DNA from: CAWBUW01 sp963792075
Lineage (GTDB): Bacteria > Chloroflexota > Anaerolineae > Anaerolineales > UBA4823
DNA length: 64,000 bases
Direction: 5' to 3'
Assembly: GCA_963792075.1 (NCBI GenBank)
Contig: CAWBUW010000012.1
Coordinates: 2,108,001-2,172,000 of the forward strand
Positions 33,204-39,946 of this stretch are shown in pieces. The position numbers and the translations under genes were made by a program. Within the stretch, counting starts at the first letter, position 1; every line of letters starts with the position of its first letter. The notes beneath the pieces are model-generated. The model ran no database searches. It saw nothing but the letters and a program-made list of their open reading frames with translations, and was not told where the DNA came from.

Positions 33204-33845
33204 TCAATCATCGTCAAAACAGTGGAAATCGACCGGTGAGCCCCTGAACTCTTCGGCAGTGGCATGACCAGGCTGGCTGATGCCTTCACGCTGGAAGACT
33301 TTCCATATCGTCAGAGCAAGGATTTTGATATCCAACCAGATCGAATGATGATCTACATACCATACATCCAGGCAGAACTTCTGCTCCCAGGTGATGGCGT
33401 TGCGCCCGTTGACCTGTGCCCAGCCGGTGATGCCGGGCAGCACGTGATGGCGGCGGGCCTGTTCAGGAGAGTAGCGGTCGAGGTACTGCATGAGCAGTGG
33501 GCGGGGCCCGACCAGGCTCATTTCACCGTGTAAAACGTTGTACAATTCAGGCAGCTCATCCAGGCTGGTTGCACGCAGGAAGCGTCCCAGGCGAGTCAGG
33601 CGCAGTACATCCGGGAGCAGGTTGCCTTGAGCATCGCGGGCATTGGTCATGGTGCGGAACTTGTACAGCGTGAATGGGCGACCCAGGAAACCAGGGCGTT
33701 GCTGGGAAAAAAGGACCGGCCAACCATGGAAGATCCGGACAAGCAAGACGAGCAGCAGCAGCAGGGGTGAGATTACGATCAGGCCGGGGATGGTCAGCAG
33801 GATGTCAAAGATACGTTTCGAAATGGGGATCGACGGCACGTGCAT
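33204..33845 (-). CDS. Phosphoglycosyl transferase (bacterial sugar transferase, PglC-like)
   Basis: Small monotopic phosphoglycosyl transferase that moves a sugar phosphate from UDP-sugar to undecaprenyl phosphate on the inner face of the membrane. An N-terminal hydrophobic stretch (ILLTIPGLIVISPLLLLLVL) is the re-entrant helix. FTLYKFRTM, SLDELPELYNVLHGEMSLVGPRP (Asp-Glu catalytic pair in SLDELP) and GITGWAQVNGRN are family motifs. Start ATG 33845 gives 213 residues; upstream in-frame sequence covers a palindrome and is not coding. TACAAT 8 nt upstream suggests a leaderless start. It heads the operon with E1 and the acyltransferase fusion. Confidence 0.88.
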   Translation of the reverse strand: MHVPSIPISKRIFDILLTIPGLIVISPLLLLLVLLVRIFHGWPVLFSQQRPGFLGRPFTLYKFRTMTNARDAQGNLLPDVLRLTRLGRFLRATSLDELPELYNVLHGEMSLVGPRPLLMQYLDRYSPEQARRHHVLPGITGWAQVNGRNAITWEQKFCLDVWYVDHHSIWLDIKILALTIWKVFQREGISQPGHATAEEFRGSPVDFHCFDDD

Positions 33846-33853
33846 ACATAAAC

Positions 33854-33859
33854 ATTGTA
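33854..33859 (-). promoter_or_regulatory. TACAAT 8 nt before phosphoglycosyl transferase start
   Basis: TACAAT on the minus strand lies 8 nt before ATG 33845, in line with leaderless starts at the two downstream genes. Confidence 0.5.
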
Positions 33860-33878
33860 CCAGAGGCCGCTGGAGAAT

Positions 33879-33922
33879 ATATGGTATTTTGTGCGGGCAT
33901 GCGCCCGCACAAAATACCATAT
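33879..33922. repeat. 20-bp perfect palindrome, GTGCGGGC family
   Basis: The arms at 33879-33898 and 33903-33922 are complementary with ATGC at the tip. The half-site GGTATTTTGTGCGGGC is also present in the palindrome at 43058. It lies just upstream of the phosphoglycosyl transferase promoter. Confidence 0.88.
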
Positions 33923-33941
33923 TTATACCTTTTTGAATCTA

Positions 33942-33986
33942 AAAGAACATCCCTGCCGCTGTTCAGCGACAGGGATGCCTGTTCTT
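33942..33986 (-). terminator. Hairpin after lexA, probable terminator
   Basis: An imperfect inverted repeat (AAGAACATCCCTGCCGCT with a partner having a three-base bulge) lies 23 nt after the lexA stop on the minus strand. It is followed by TTTT in that direction. Confidence 0.6.
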
Positions 33987-34008
33987 CGGAAATGGGGGAT
34001 AGTTAGAT

Positions 34009-34752
34009 TTATTGAACGGTGTGGAGGGAACGTATCACCATGACAACTTTACCCTGTACCCGAACGGTGGCGGGGTTGTCAATGTAAATAGGCTTCATGG
34101 TCGGGTTAGCGGGCTGCAAGCGGATGCGTTTGCCTTCTTTGAAAAAGTACTTGAGCGTGGTTTCTTCGCGGTCATCCAACCAGACGGCAACCATTTCCCC
34201 ATTGCGTACGTCACGTGCCGGGCGCATAATGACATAGTCGCCCTCGTTGACCATCGCATCGATCATGGAGTCTCCCCGCACTTCGAGCGCGAAGAGCTCT
34301 TCAGTTTTCTCTCGGCCGGGAAGCATGGAACGCGCGATATCCACAAAGCCCATGTAGCGGAAGTCAGTATCGGGCAGAGGTACAGGCTCACTGGCGAAGA
34401 TACGTCCTACTAGTGGGATTTTGATCATTTCTTCGACGGAGGAGAGTGCACGCTTGGCGGCATCTTTTAGCGCCTGACCGGGGATAGGTCCAGAGGCTTC
34501 GGCCTCAAGCATTTCTGCCAGCGGTTTGACCAGGCGGATGCCGCGCGAGACGCGACCTGCGCGCTCGATCATACCGCGCTCTTCCAATTGGTCGAGATAA
34601 TAATTAGCCACTGAAGTAGATGAAATATCTGCTCGTTGGCAAATTTCGCGAATGGAAGGGGGGTAACCATGCTGCTGTTGGTAACGGTCGAGCACTTCCA
34701 GGATATGGAGCTGGCGCTCGGTCAATTCTTTCTTGCGTTGTCGGGCCATCAT
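34009..34752 (-). CDS. lexA: LexA SOS repressor
   Basis: The N-terminal winged HTH (about 10-75) contains TERQLHILEVLDRYQQQHGY, IREICQRADISSTSVANYYL and a basic wing. A linker follows to residue about 110. The S24 protease domain has SMIDAMVNEGDYVIMRP with Ser162 and TLKYFFKEGKRIRLQPANP with Lys201. The self-cleavage site appears as Ala120-Ser121 in VGRIFASEPVP, where the usual pair is Ala-Gly. Start codons 34752 and 34749 are both possible after AGGAGG. Its own promoter carries a LexA-type box (34839-34867). Confidence 0.92.
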   Translation of the reverse strand: MMARQRKKELTERQLHILEVLDRYQQQHGYPPSIREICQRADISSTSVANYYLDQLEERGMIERAGRVSRGIRLVKPLAEMLEAEASGPIPGQALKDAAKRALSSVEEMIKIPLVGRIFASEPVPLPDTDFRYMGFVDIARSMLPGREKTEELFALEVRGDSMIDAMVNEGDYVIMRPARDVRNGEMVAVWLDDREETTLKYFFKEGKRIRLQPANPTMKPIYIDNPATVRVQGKVVMVIRSLHTVQ

Positions 34753-34838
34753 CTGAGCCTCCTCGGTGAGTGAGTTATCCAGAACCCACTGTATTCGTTC
34801 GGATAATTAAGAAACAGAAAAAGTGTTCTATAATTGAG

Positions 34839-34867
34839 ATATTATCAGAACTATTGTTCTGTGTCAA
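34839..34867 (-). promoter_or_regulatory. lexA promoter with SOS box in the spacer
   Basis: On the minus strand TTGACA (34867-34862) and TAATAT (34844-34839) are separated by exactly 17 nt. The spacer holds AGAACAATAGTTCT (34860-34847), a perfect GAAC-N4-GTTC palindrome like the Gram-positive SOS box. A repressor bound there would block RNA polymerase, which fits LexA autoregulation. Confidence 0.85.
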
Positions 34868-34886
34868 GACCCAGTTTCTTTTTTTT

Positions 34887-34903
34887 CTTTTTGGACAGCC
34901 CCC
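34887..34903. repeat. Solo end of the CCAAAAAG repeat
   Basis: CTTTTTGGACAGCCCCC is the inverted form of the terminal GGGGGCTGTCCAAAAAG seen at 11325 and 56915. The matching opposite end is not found nearby. It sits in the divergent spacer between lexA and the acyltransferase gene, after a long T-rich run. Confidence 0.6.
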
Positions 34904-34989
34904 ACATTTGCCCTCTATCACGGCGATTCCCAGAGAGCCTCCTCAATTTCACAAACAGGTGGAGTGTGAGATAATCAGCCTGAAAGCTT

Positions 34990-35430
34990 ATGCCAAAAGA
35001 CCTGGTCACCTCATTGTTATACGCCCGCCGGATGCCGGTGTTGGGCCGGGCGGCGTATTATGCACTGAAGCTGTTAGGCGTCGAGGTGCCGCTTTCGGTG
35101 CCGGTTGGACCAGGCTGCGAGTTGGAGCATGGCGGTTTTGGGGTGGTGATCCATTCCAAAGCGCGGCTCGGCAGCCGGGTGAAGCTTTATCCGGGTGTAA
35201 CTTTAGGTCGGGCAGATATTTACCGGCCAGCCACGCAGTCCAGGTTCGAGGGGATTGTGATCGAAGATGACGTGATCCTGTGCCCAGGCGCAAAAGTGTT
35301 ATGTAAAGAAGGGGTGCTGGTGGTTGGCCGGGGCACGGTCCTTGGAGCGAACGCGGTGTTGTTGGGCTCCACGGGTGAAAATGAAATTTGGGCCGGCGTG
35401 CCGGCGCGCTGTGTGGGGAAGCGGGAATAG
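34990..35430 (+). CDS. Hexapeptide-repeat acyltransferase (serine acetyltransferase-like)
   Basis: A 146-residue left-handed beta-helix protein related to serine O-acetyltransferase and sugar O-acetyltransferases. GGFGVVIHSKARLGSRVKLYPGVTLG carries the active-site His region. Turns such as IEDDVILCPGAKVLC and VGRGTVLGANAVLLG continue the helix. AGVPARCVGK at the end is the acyl-CoA-binding G-x-P-A motif. It probably O-acetylates a glycan residue, being 3 nt from a glycosyltransferase gene. Confidence 0.8.
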   Translation: MPKDLVTSLLYARRMPVLGRAAYYALKLLGVEVPLSVPVGPGCELEHGGFGVVIHSKARLGSRVKLYPGVTLGRADIYRPATQSRFEGIVIEDDVILCPGAKVLCKEGVLVVGRGTVLGANAVLLGSTGENEIWAGVPARCVGKRE

Positions 35431-35433
35431 GAT

Positions 35434-36459
35434 ATGGGGATGAAGCGCGTCTGCCTCGTGCCTCGTTTACGCGGTGTGGGCGGGATGGTCTCTTTCCAGG
35501 CCAAGCTGGCGGCCGGGTTGGAACGCCAGGGATATGCCGTCAGCTACGACCTGTCCGACCGTCCTTACCAGGCGGTCCTGGTGATTGGCGGAACGAGCTC
35601 GCTGCGCGGGCTGCTCCAGGCCCGGCGAGAAGGCGCGCGGATCGTGCAGCGCCTGGATGGGATGAATTGGATCCATCGCCTGCGCCATACAGGGGTGAAA
35701 CACTACCTGCGCGCCGAGTACGGCAACCTGGTCCTTTCGCAAATCCGGCGCCGGATAGCAGAGCGGATTGTCTACCAGAGCGCTTTCAGCCACGCCTGGT
35801 GGGAGCGAGTATATGGCTCCACGCGCCAGCCCTGGTCCATGGTGCATAATGGAGTGGACTTGCAGGCGTATACGCCCTCCGGTGAGCAAGATCGCCCCTC
35901 CGACCGTTTTCGCTTGCTCCTGGTGGAAGGGAACCTGGGCGGAGGGTATGAAATCGGATTGGAAACAGGAGTGCACCTGGCAGAGCGGCTGCAAAGCGAA
36001 CAGCAGCAAAAGGTCGAATTGATGGTGGTGGGCAGGGTGACGCCCCAATTGGCAGCAGAGTGGCAGGGCAGGGCAAGCGTGCCTCTGGTTTTCGCCGGGC
36101 TGGTGGATCGCCAGCGTATCCCGCAGATCGATCGCTCGGCGCACTTGCTGTATGCGGCAGATGTCAACGCAGCCTGTCCAAACTCGGTAATCGAGGCGCT
36201 GGCCTGTGGGCTGCCGGTCGTGGCTTTTGATACCGGTGCGCTGCCCGAACTGGTGACGGGCTCAGCCGGTCGGGTCGTGCCGTACGGAGGGGACCCCTGG
36301 CGGCTGGATCCGCCGGACATTTCAGCGTTGGCATCCGCGGCCATGGATGTGCTGGCGGAGCAAGAACGCTTCCGGGCCGGGGCCCGTCAGCGGGCAGAAG
36401 AGGCCCTTGGCTTGGAGAAGATGATAGAAGGGTATCTTGAGGTTTTGGTGGGTGGTTAA
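35434..36459 (+). CDS. GT4-family glycosyltransferase
   Basis: GT-B enzyme of 341 residues with the donor site AACPNSVIEALACGLPVVAFDTGALPEL near the C terminus, which is the GT4 EX7E region. The N-terminal part has RLRGVGGMVSFQAKLAAGL, the acceptor-side Gly loop. It follows the acyltransferase by 3 nt. The stop codon joins the left end of the GxxExxY cassette. Confidence 0.82.
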   Translation: MGMKRVCLVPRLRGVGGMVSFQAKLAAGLERQGYAVSYDLSDRPYQAVLVIGGTSSLRGLLQARREGARIVQRLDGMNWIHRLRHTGVKHYLRAEYGNLVLSQIRRRIAERIVYQSAFSHAWWERVYGSTRQPWSMVHNGVDLQAYTPSGEQDRPSDRFRLLLVEGNLGGGYEIGLETGVHLAERLQSEQQQKVELMVVGRVTPQLAAEWQGRASVPLVFAGLVDRQRIPQIDRSAHLLYAADVNAACPNSVIEALACGLPVVAFDTGALPELVTGSAGRVVPYGGDPWRLDPPDISALASAAMDVLAEQERFRAGARQRAEEALGLEKMIEGYLEVLVGG

Positions 36460-36932
36460 CCACGAAGGAAAAAAGGCGCGAAGATGGACACAAAGCCAAA
36501 GAAAATATTTCCTGTTCTTTCAGCCCAAGAAGAGGAAATTGGAAAGCAGGTAGTCGACGCAGCTTTCCAGGTGCATCATGCCTTAGGTCCAGGGCTGTTA
36601 GAAAATGTGTATGAGATTTGCTTTTGCCATGAGTTGGCAAAGCGCGGATTAGAATTCCAGCGGCAAGTCCCTGTGCCAATTGAATACGATGGGATCTACT
36701 TTGACGAAGCATTTCGTCTGGATGTGCTGGTTGAAAATCTGGTCATCTGTGAATTAAAGGCGCTAGATGTGCTGCTGCCGGTTCACCAGGCGCAGTTGCT
36801 AAGCTATCTTAGGCATAAACGAAAGCGGCTTGGTTACCTGATCAATTTTCACGTTCCACTGATCAAGCATGGTATTCATCGCTATGTTTTTTAACCTCTT
36901 TGTGAAACTTCGTTCCTTAGTGTCTTCGTGGT
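36459..36932. mobile_element. GxxExxY cassette with terminal CACGAAG repeats
   Basis: ACCACGAAGG at the left end and CTTCGTGGT (inverted) at the right bound a unit of about 470 bp with one gene. CACGAAG-type runs around GxxExxY genes are common in many genomes. The unit separates two GT4 genes: it begins at the last base of one stop codon and ends inside the first codons of the next. I see no target duplication that proves transposition. Confidence 0.5.
36484..36894 (+). CDS. GxxExxY protein
   Basis: The 136-residue protein belongs to the GxxExxY family, thought to be related to PD-(D/E)XK nucleases. The name-giving motif is GPGLLENVYEICFCHEL (about residues 37-53). FRLDVLVENLVICELKAL gives the D-x(n)-E-x-K pattern, followed by QAQLLSYLRHKRKRLGYLINF. 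The function is not established. It is embedded in a repeat-bounded cassette unrelated to the glycan genes beside it. Confidence 0.82.
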   Translation: MDTKPKKIFPVLSAQEEEIGKQVVDAAFQVHHALGPGLLENVYEICFCHELAKRGLEFQRQVPVPIEYDGIYFDEAFRLDVLVENLVICELKALDVLLPVHQAQLLSYLRHKRKRLGYLINFHVPLIKHGIHRYVF

Positions 36933-38076
36933 GAATCCAGTGAGCTTTTCTACGATTTTACGTTTAGGAGTGCAGCAGCGGGTGCTGCCGGAGTACCGGG
37001 CAGCGTTTATGGAAACGCTGGCAGACGTGTGCAGCGGCGGGCTGAGCGTGTTTGCCGGGCAGCCGTTGTCCAAAGAAGCGATTGCACCGGCGAAAACGCT
37101 GCGCGGGGCCGAATGGGTGCCGGCGCGCAACTGGTACTTGTTTGACCCGGCTTCGCCTTTTTTCCTGTGCTGGCAAAGAGGTTTTGTGGATTGGCTGGAG
37201 CGCTGGCAGCCAGAAGTGCTGGTAGTCGAAGCCAACCCGCGCAATTTGAGCACGCGCCGCGCAGCGCGTTGGATGCATGCCCATCAGCGTCCCGTGTTGG
37301 GCTGGGGATTGGGCGCACCGGCCTTAACTGGGCCTCTGCAAGCGCTGCGATTCTGGGAACGGCGCAGCTTCCTGGGTGTGCTGGATGGGGTGATCGCTTA
37401 CAGTCAGCGTGGCGCAGAGGAATATTTAGCTGCCGGATTGCCCGCGGAACGCGTGTTTGTGGCGCATAATGCCGTGGCGCGCCGCCCCAGCGAGCCGCCG
37501 CCTGACCGGCCAGCCGGCTTTGCCGATCGCCCGGTGGTGTTGTTTGTCGGGCGGCTGCAAGCACGCAAGCGGATCGACCTGTTGTTGAGCGCTTGCGCCG
37601 GGCTGCCCACGGCGCTCCAACCACGGCTGGTGATCGTGGGGGATGGGCCCGACCGGGCGCAGATGGAAGCGCAGGCGCAGGAAATATACCCATCCACTGA
37701 GTTCCCTGGCGCCAGGCATGGCGCCGAACTGGCGGCATACTTTGCCCAGGCAGACCTGTTCGTGCTGCCGGGCACCGGGGGATTGGCCGTGCAGCAAGCG
37801 CTGACTTATGGCCTGCCCGTGATCGTGGCTCGCGGCGATGGCACGCAGGATGACCTGGTGCGCTCCGAGAACGGCTGGCTGATCCAGCCGGATGACCTCG
37901 CAGCGTTGGGGTCGGCGCTGGCGGAAGCGCTGGCAAGCCCGGAACGCCTGCGGCGCATGGGCGCGTGTGGGTATCGGATTGTGGCTGAAGAAGTCAATCT
38001 GGAGCAGATGGCGGCGGTGTTTGTCCAGGCGGCCGAAAAGGTGTATAATCTTCAATCATTGAGGAGCGATAGATGA
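36928..38076 (+). CDS. GT4-family glycosyltransferase
   Basis: GT-B enzyme with VVLFVGRLQARKRIDLLLSA, RLVIVGDGPDRAQMEAQA and GTGGLAVQQALTYGLPVIVARGDGT. The central Glu-rich donor motif is altered (LAVQQAL in place of the EAL type), which may change the donor or weaken catalysis. GTG 36928 lies inside the right end of the cassette; GTG 36931 or 36940 are alternatives. The end of the gene carries a promoter and the ribosome binding site of a leader ORF for the ABC-F gene. Confidence 0.75.
   Translation: MVNPVSFSTILRLGVQQRVLPEYRAAFMETLADVCSGGLSVFAGQPLSKEAIAPAKTLRGAEWVPARNWYLFDPASPFFLCWQRGFVDWLERWQPEVLVVEANPRNLSTRRAARWMHAHQRPVLGWGLGAPALTGPLQALRFWERRSFLGVLDGVIAYSQRGAEEYLAAGLPAERVFVAHNAVARRPSEPPPDRPAGFADRPVVLFVGRLQARKRIDLLLSACAGLPTALQPRLVIVGDGPDRAQMEAQAQEIYPSTEFPGARHGAELAAYFAQADLFVLPGTGGLAVQQALTYGLPVIVARGDGTQDDLVRSENGWLIQPDDLAALGSALAEALASPERLRRMGACGYRIVAEEVNLEQMAAVFVQAAEKVYNLQSLRSDR
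38021..38049 (+). promoter_or_regulatory. Promoter of the ABC-F gene
   Basis: TTGTCC (38021-38026) and TATAAT (38044-38049) are separated by 17 nt, inside the 3' end of the upstream GT4 gene. Transcription would start near 38056, about 137 nt before the ABC-F start, leaving a structured leader. Confidence 0.65.
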
Positions 38077-38087
38077 TACTGCACTAA
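38073..38087 (+). CDS. Possible 4-codon leader peptide (MILH)
   Basis: ATG 38073 is preceded by GAGGAG (38061-38066) at ideal spacing and followed by three codons and TAA. Such small translated leaders control many ABC-F antibiotic-resistance genes. Its translation is inferred. Confidence 0.4.
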   Translation: MILH

Positions 38088-38147
38088 GCCATACCAAAAT
38101 TTCGGGCAACCTCTCGGGTGAATTGCGCGCAACGCGCGCGTCTGCGG

Positions 38148-38172
38148 CCGGGGGCTGGAGCCCTCGGTTTTT
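38148..38172 (+). terminator. Attenuator-like terminator in the ABC-F leader
   Basis: A CCGGGGGCT/GCCCTCGG-type stem (38148-38167) is followed by TTTTT and GTTTT. A second stem (GCGCG/CGCGC near 38125-38139) precedes it. It lies 20 nt before the ABC-F start, so it can act either as the terminator of the upstream gene or as an attenuator. Confidence 0.6.
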
Positions 38173-38192
38173 GTTTTAACTTTGGTGAGGGA

Positions 38193-39884
38193 ATGATGGC
38201 TAGTGTTTTAGGCGCTTTGACAGTACAAAATATATCGAAATCCTTTGGGATCGAGCCGGTCCTGAAGGATATTTCGTTCAGCCTTAATCCAGGCGACCGG
38301 TTGGGATTGGTGGGTCCGAACGGCTGCGGAAAAACTACACTGTTGCGCATCCTGGTAGGTCAGGAGCGAGCTGACAGGGGCGTAGTACGCTTCAATCCGC
38401 CCGAAATCCGCATCGGTTATTTGCCACAGGGGCTGTTACCGGGGCCGCAAGATACGTTGGGCAGCTTTTTGGAGAGCGTGGGTGGCAGCCTGGATATGCT
38501 GGGGGCAGAAGTGGAACGCCTGGCGGCTGCGTTGGCTGCAGATGGCGAACCAATGGTAGCCGGTAGAGCCGCCTTGCAGCAGGCCTTCAACGCCGCACTC
38601 GGACGGCTGGAAGCGGCAGTAGAGTCGGCCGGGCGAGCGCCGCAGGTGCTGGCGGCGTTGGGCCTGGATCAGTTTGGGGTTGACACGCCGGTGACTCACC
38701 TGAGCGGCGGGCAAAAGACGCGCCTGGCGCTGGCGAGCGTGCTGTTAAGTGATCCCCAGATCCTATTATTGGATGAGCCTACCAACCACCTGGATATCGA
38801 GATGTTGAAATGGCTGGAAGGTTGGCTGAAGGTTTATCGCGGTGCAGTTCTGATCGTCTCGCATGACCGCGCTTTCCTCGATCAGGTCGTGGGGGGCATC
38901 CTGGATCTGAACCCGGAGACACGCACCCTGCGTGAATACCCCGGAAATTATTCGGCTTACGTGGAACAGGTGGCCTCTGAACAGCACAAACAGATGGCTG
39001 TGTACCAGGACCAGGTGTATGAAATTCGCCGCATGAAGCAGGATATCCAACGCACCAAACAGCAATCATTACACGTGGAAATGACGACTACCTCTCGCCA
39101 GCCTGGTGTGCGCAGGATTGCCAAGAAAGTGGCCCGCAAGGCCAAGTCGCGCGAGCGCAAACTGGAGCGCTACCTGGATTCAGATGCGCGCGTTGAAAAA
39201 CCACATACTGGCTGGCAAATGCACCAGGATTTTTTTGCTGCAAACGATATCGATCAGCAGCACTTCAGCCAGGCGGTGCTGGCAACGGAGTACCTATCCG
39301 TGGGATATCCGGGTAGTGAGCCGCTGTTAATTGAAATGAACTTGCATATTCGCCTGGGACAGCGGATTGTATTGACCGGGGTGAACGGCAGCGGGAAAAC
39401 AACGCTGTTGCGTACGATAGCCGGGAAGCTGCCGCCTTTGGCGGGCAGTGTGCGCCTGGGAGCCAGCTTACGCCTGGGTTACATGACCCAAGAGCAGGAA
39501 GGCCTGGATCCAGAAGAGGATGCTCTTCAAACGATCCGGCGTTATGCCCCCTTGCCTGAAACTGAGGCGCGCACCTTTCTGCACAAGTTCCTGTTCAGCG
39601 GGGATGACGTTTTTACGCGGGTGGGTTCGTTGTCGTATGGTGAGCGGGCCCGGCTGATGCTGGGTTGCCTGGTCGCACAAGGCTGTAATTTCTTGCTGTT
39701 GGATGAACCCATCAACCACCTGGATATCCCTTCCAGGGTGCGGTTCGAGCAGGCCCTGGAAAATTTCGATGGGACTGTACTGGCCGTAGTGCACGACCGG
39801 TATTTTATCCGGGAATTCGCCACCGAAATCTGGTGGGTGGACCAGATGGGAATCCGGGCGGAGTATCCACCGTTCGAGATCTAA
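38193..39884 (+). CDS. ABC-F family ATPase
   Basis: Two ABC domains without transmembrane segments, as in ribosome-binding ABC-F proteins that relieve stalled or drug-bound ribosomes. Domain 1 has GPNGCGKTT, LSGGQKTRLALA and LLLDEPTNHLD; domain 2 has GVNGSGKTT, LSYGERARLMLG and LLLDEPINHLD. The linker (about residues 230-310) is long and basic (RRIAKKVARKAKSRERKLER), like the P-site tRNA interaction motif region. ATG 38193 or 38196 follows GTGAGGGA. Regulation by a leader is suggested by sequence. Which stress it protects from is unknown. Confidence 0.88.
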   Translation: MMASVLGALTVQNISKSFGIEPVLKDISFSLNPGDRLGLVGPNGCGKTTLLRILVGQERADRGVVRFNPPEIRIGYLPQGLLPGPQDTLGSFLESVGGSLDMLGAEVERLAAALAADGEPMVAGRAALQQAFNAALGRLEAAVESAGRAPQVLAALGLDQFGVDTPVTHLSGGQKTRLALASVLLSDPQILLLDEPTNHLDIEMLKWLEGWLKVYRGAVLIVSHDRAFLDQVVGGILDLNPETRTLREYPGNYSAYVEQVASEQHKQMAVYQDQVYEIRRMKQDIQRTKQQSLHVEMTTTSRQPGVRRIAKKVARKAKSRERKLERYLDSDARVEKPHTGWQMHQDFFAANDIDQQHFSQAVLATEYLSVGYPGSEPLLIEMNLHIRLGQRIVLTGVNGSGKTTLLRTIAGKLPPLAGSVRLGASLRLGYMTQEQEGLDPEEDALQTIRRYAPLPETEARTFLHKFLFSGDDVFTRVGSLSYGERARLMLGCLVAQGCNFLLLDEPINHLDIPSRVRFEQALENFDGTVLAVVHDRYFIREFATEIWWVDQMGIRAEYPPFEI

Positions 39885-39896
39885 CTAGAGGGGAAA

Positions 39897-39938
39897 TTGG
39901 GGGAGTGCGGTGGGGTTTTCCCCACCGCACTCCCCCAA
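39897..39938. repeat. 19-bp palindrome between convergent genes
   Basis: The arms at 39897-39915 and 39920-39938 are perfectly complementary with a TTTT loop. It sits between the ABC-F stop and the histidine kinase stop and could serve both strands as a terminator, though U-tracts are poor. Confidence 0.88.
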
Positions 39939-39946
39939 ACCCCACT

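Noticed and set aside
33846..33920. Upstream extension of the phosphoglycosyl transferase frame
   Set aside because: It translates the palindrome at 33879 and ignores the promoter-like TACAAT. Family members begin close to MHVPSIPISKR.
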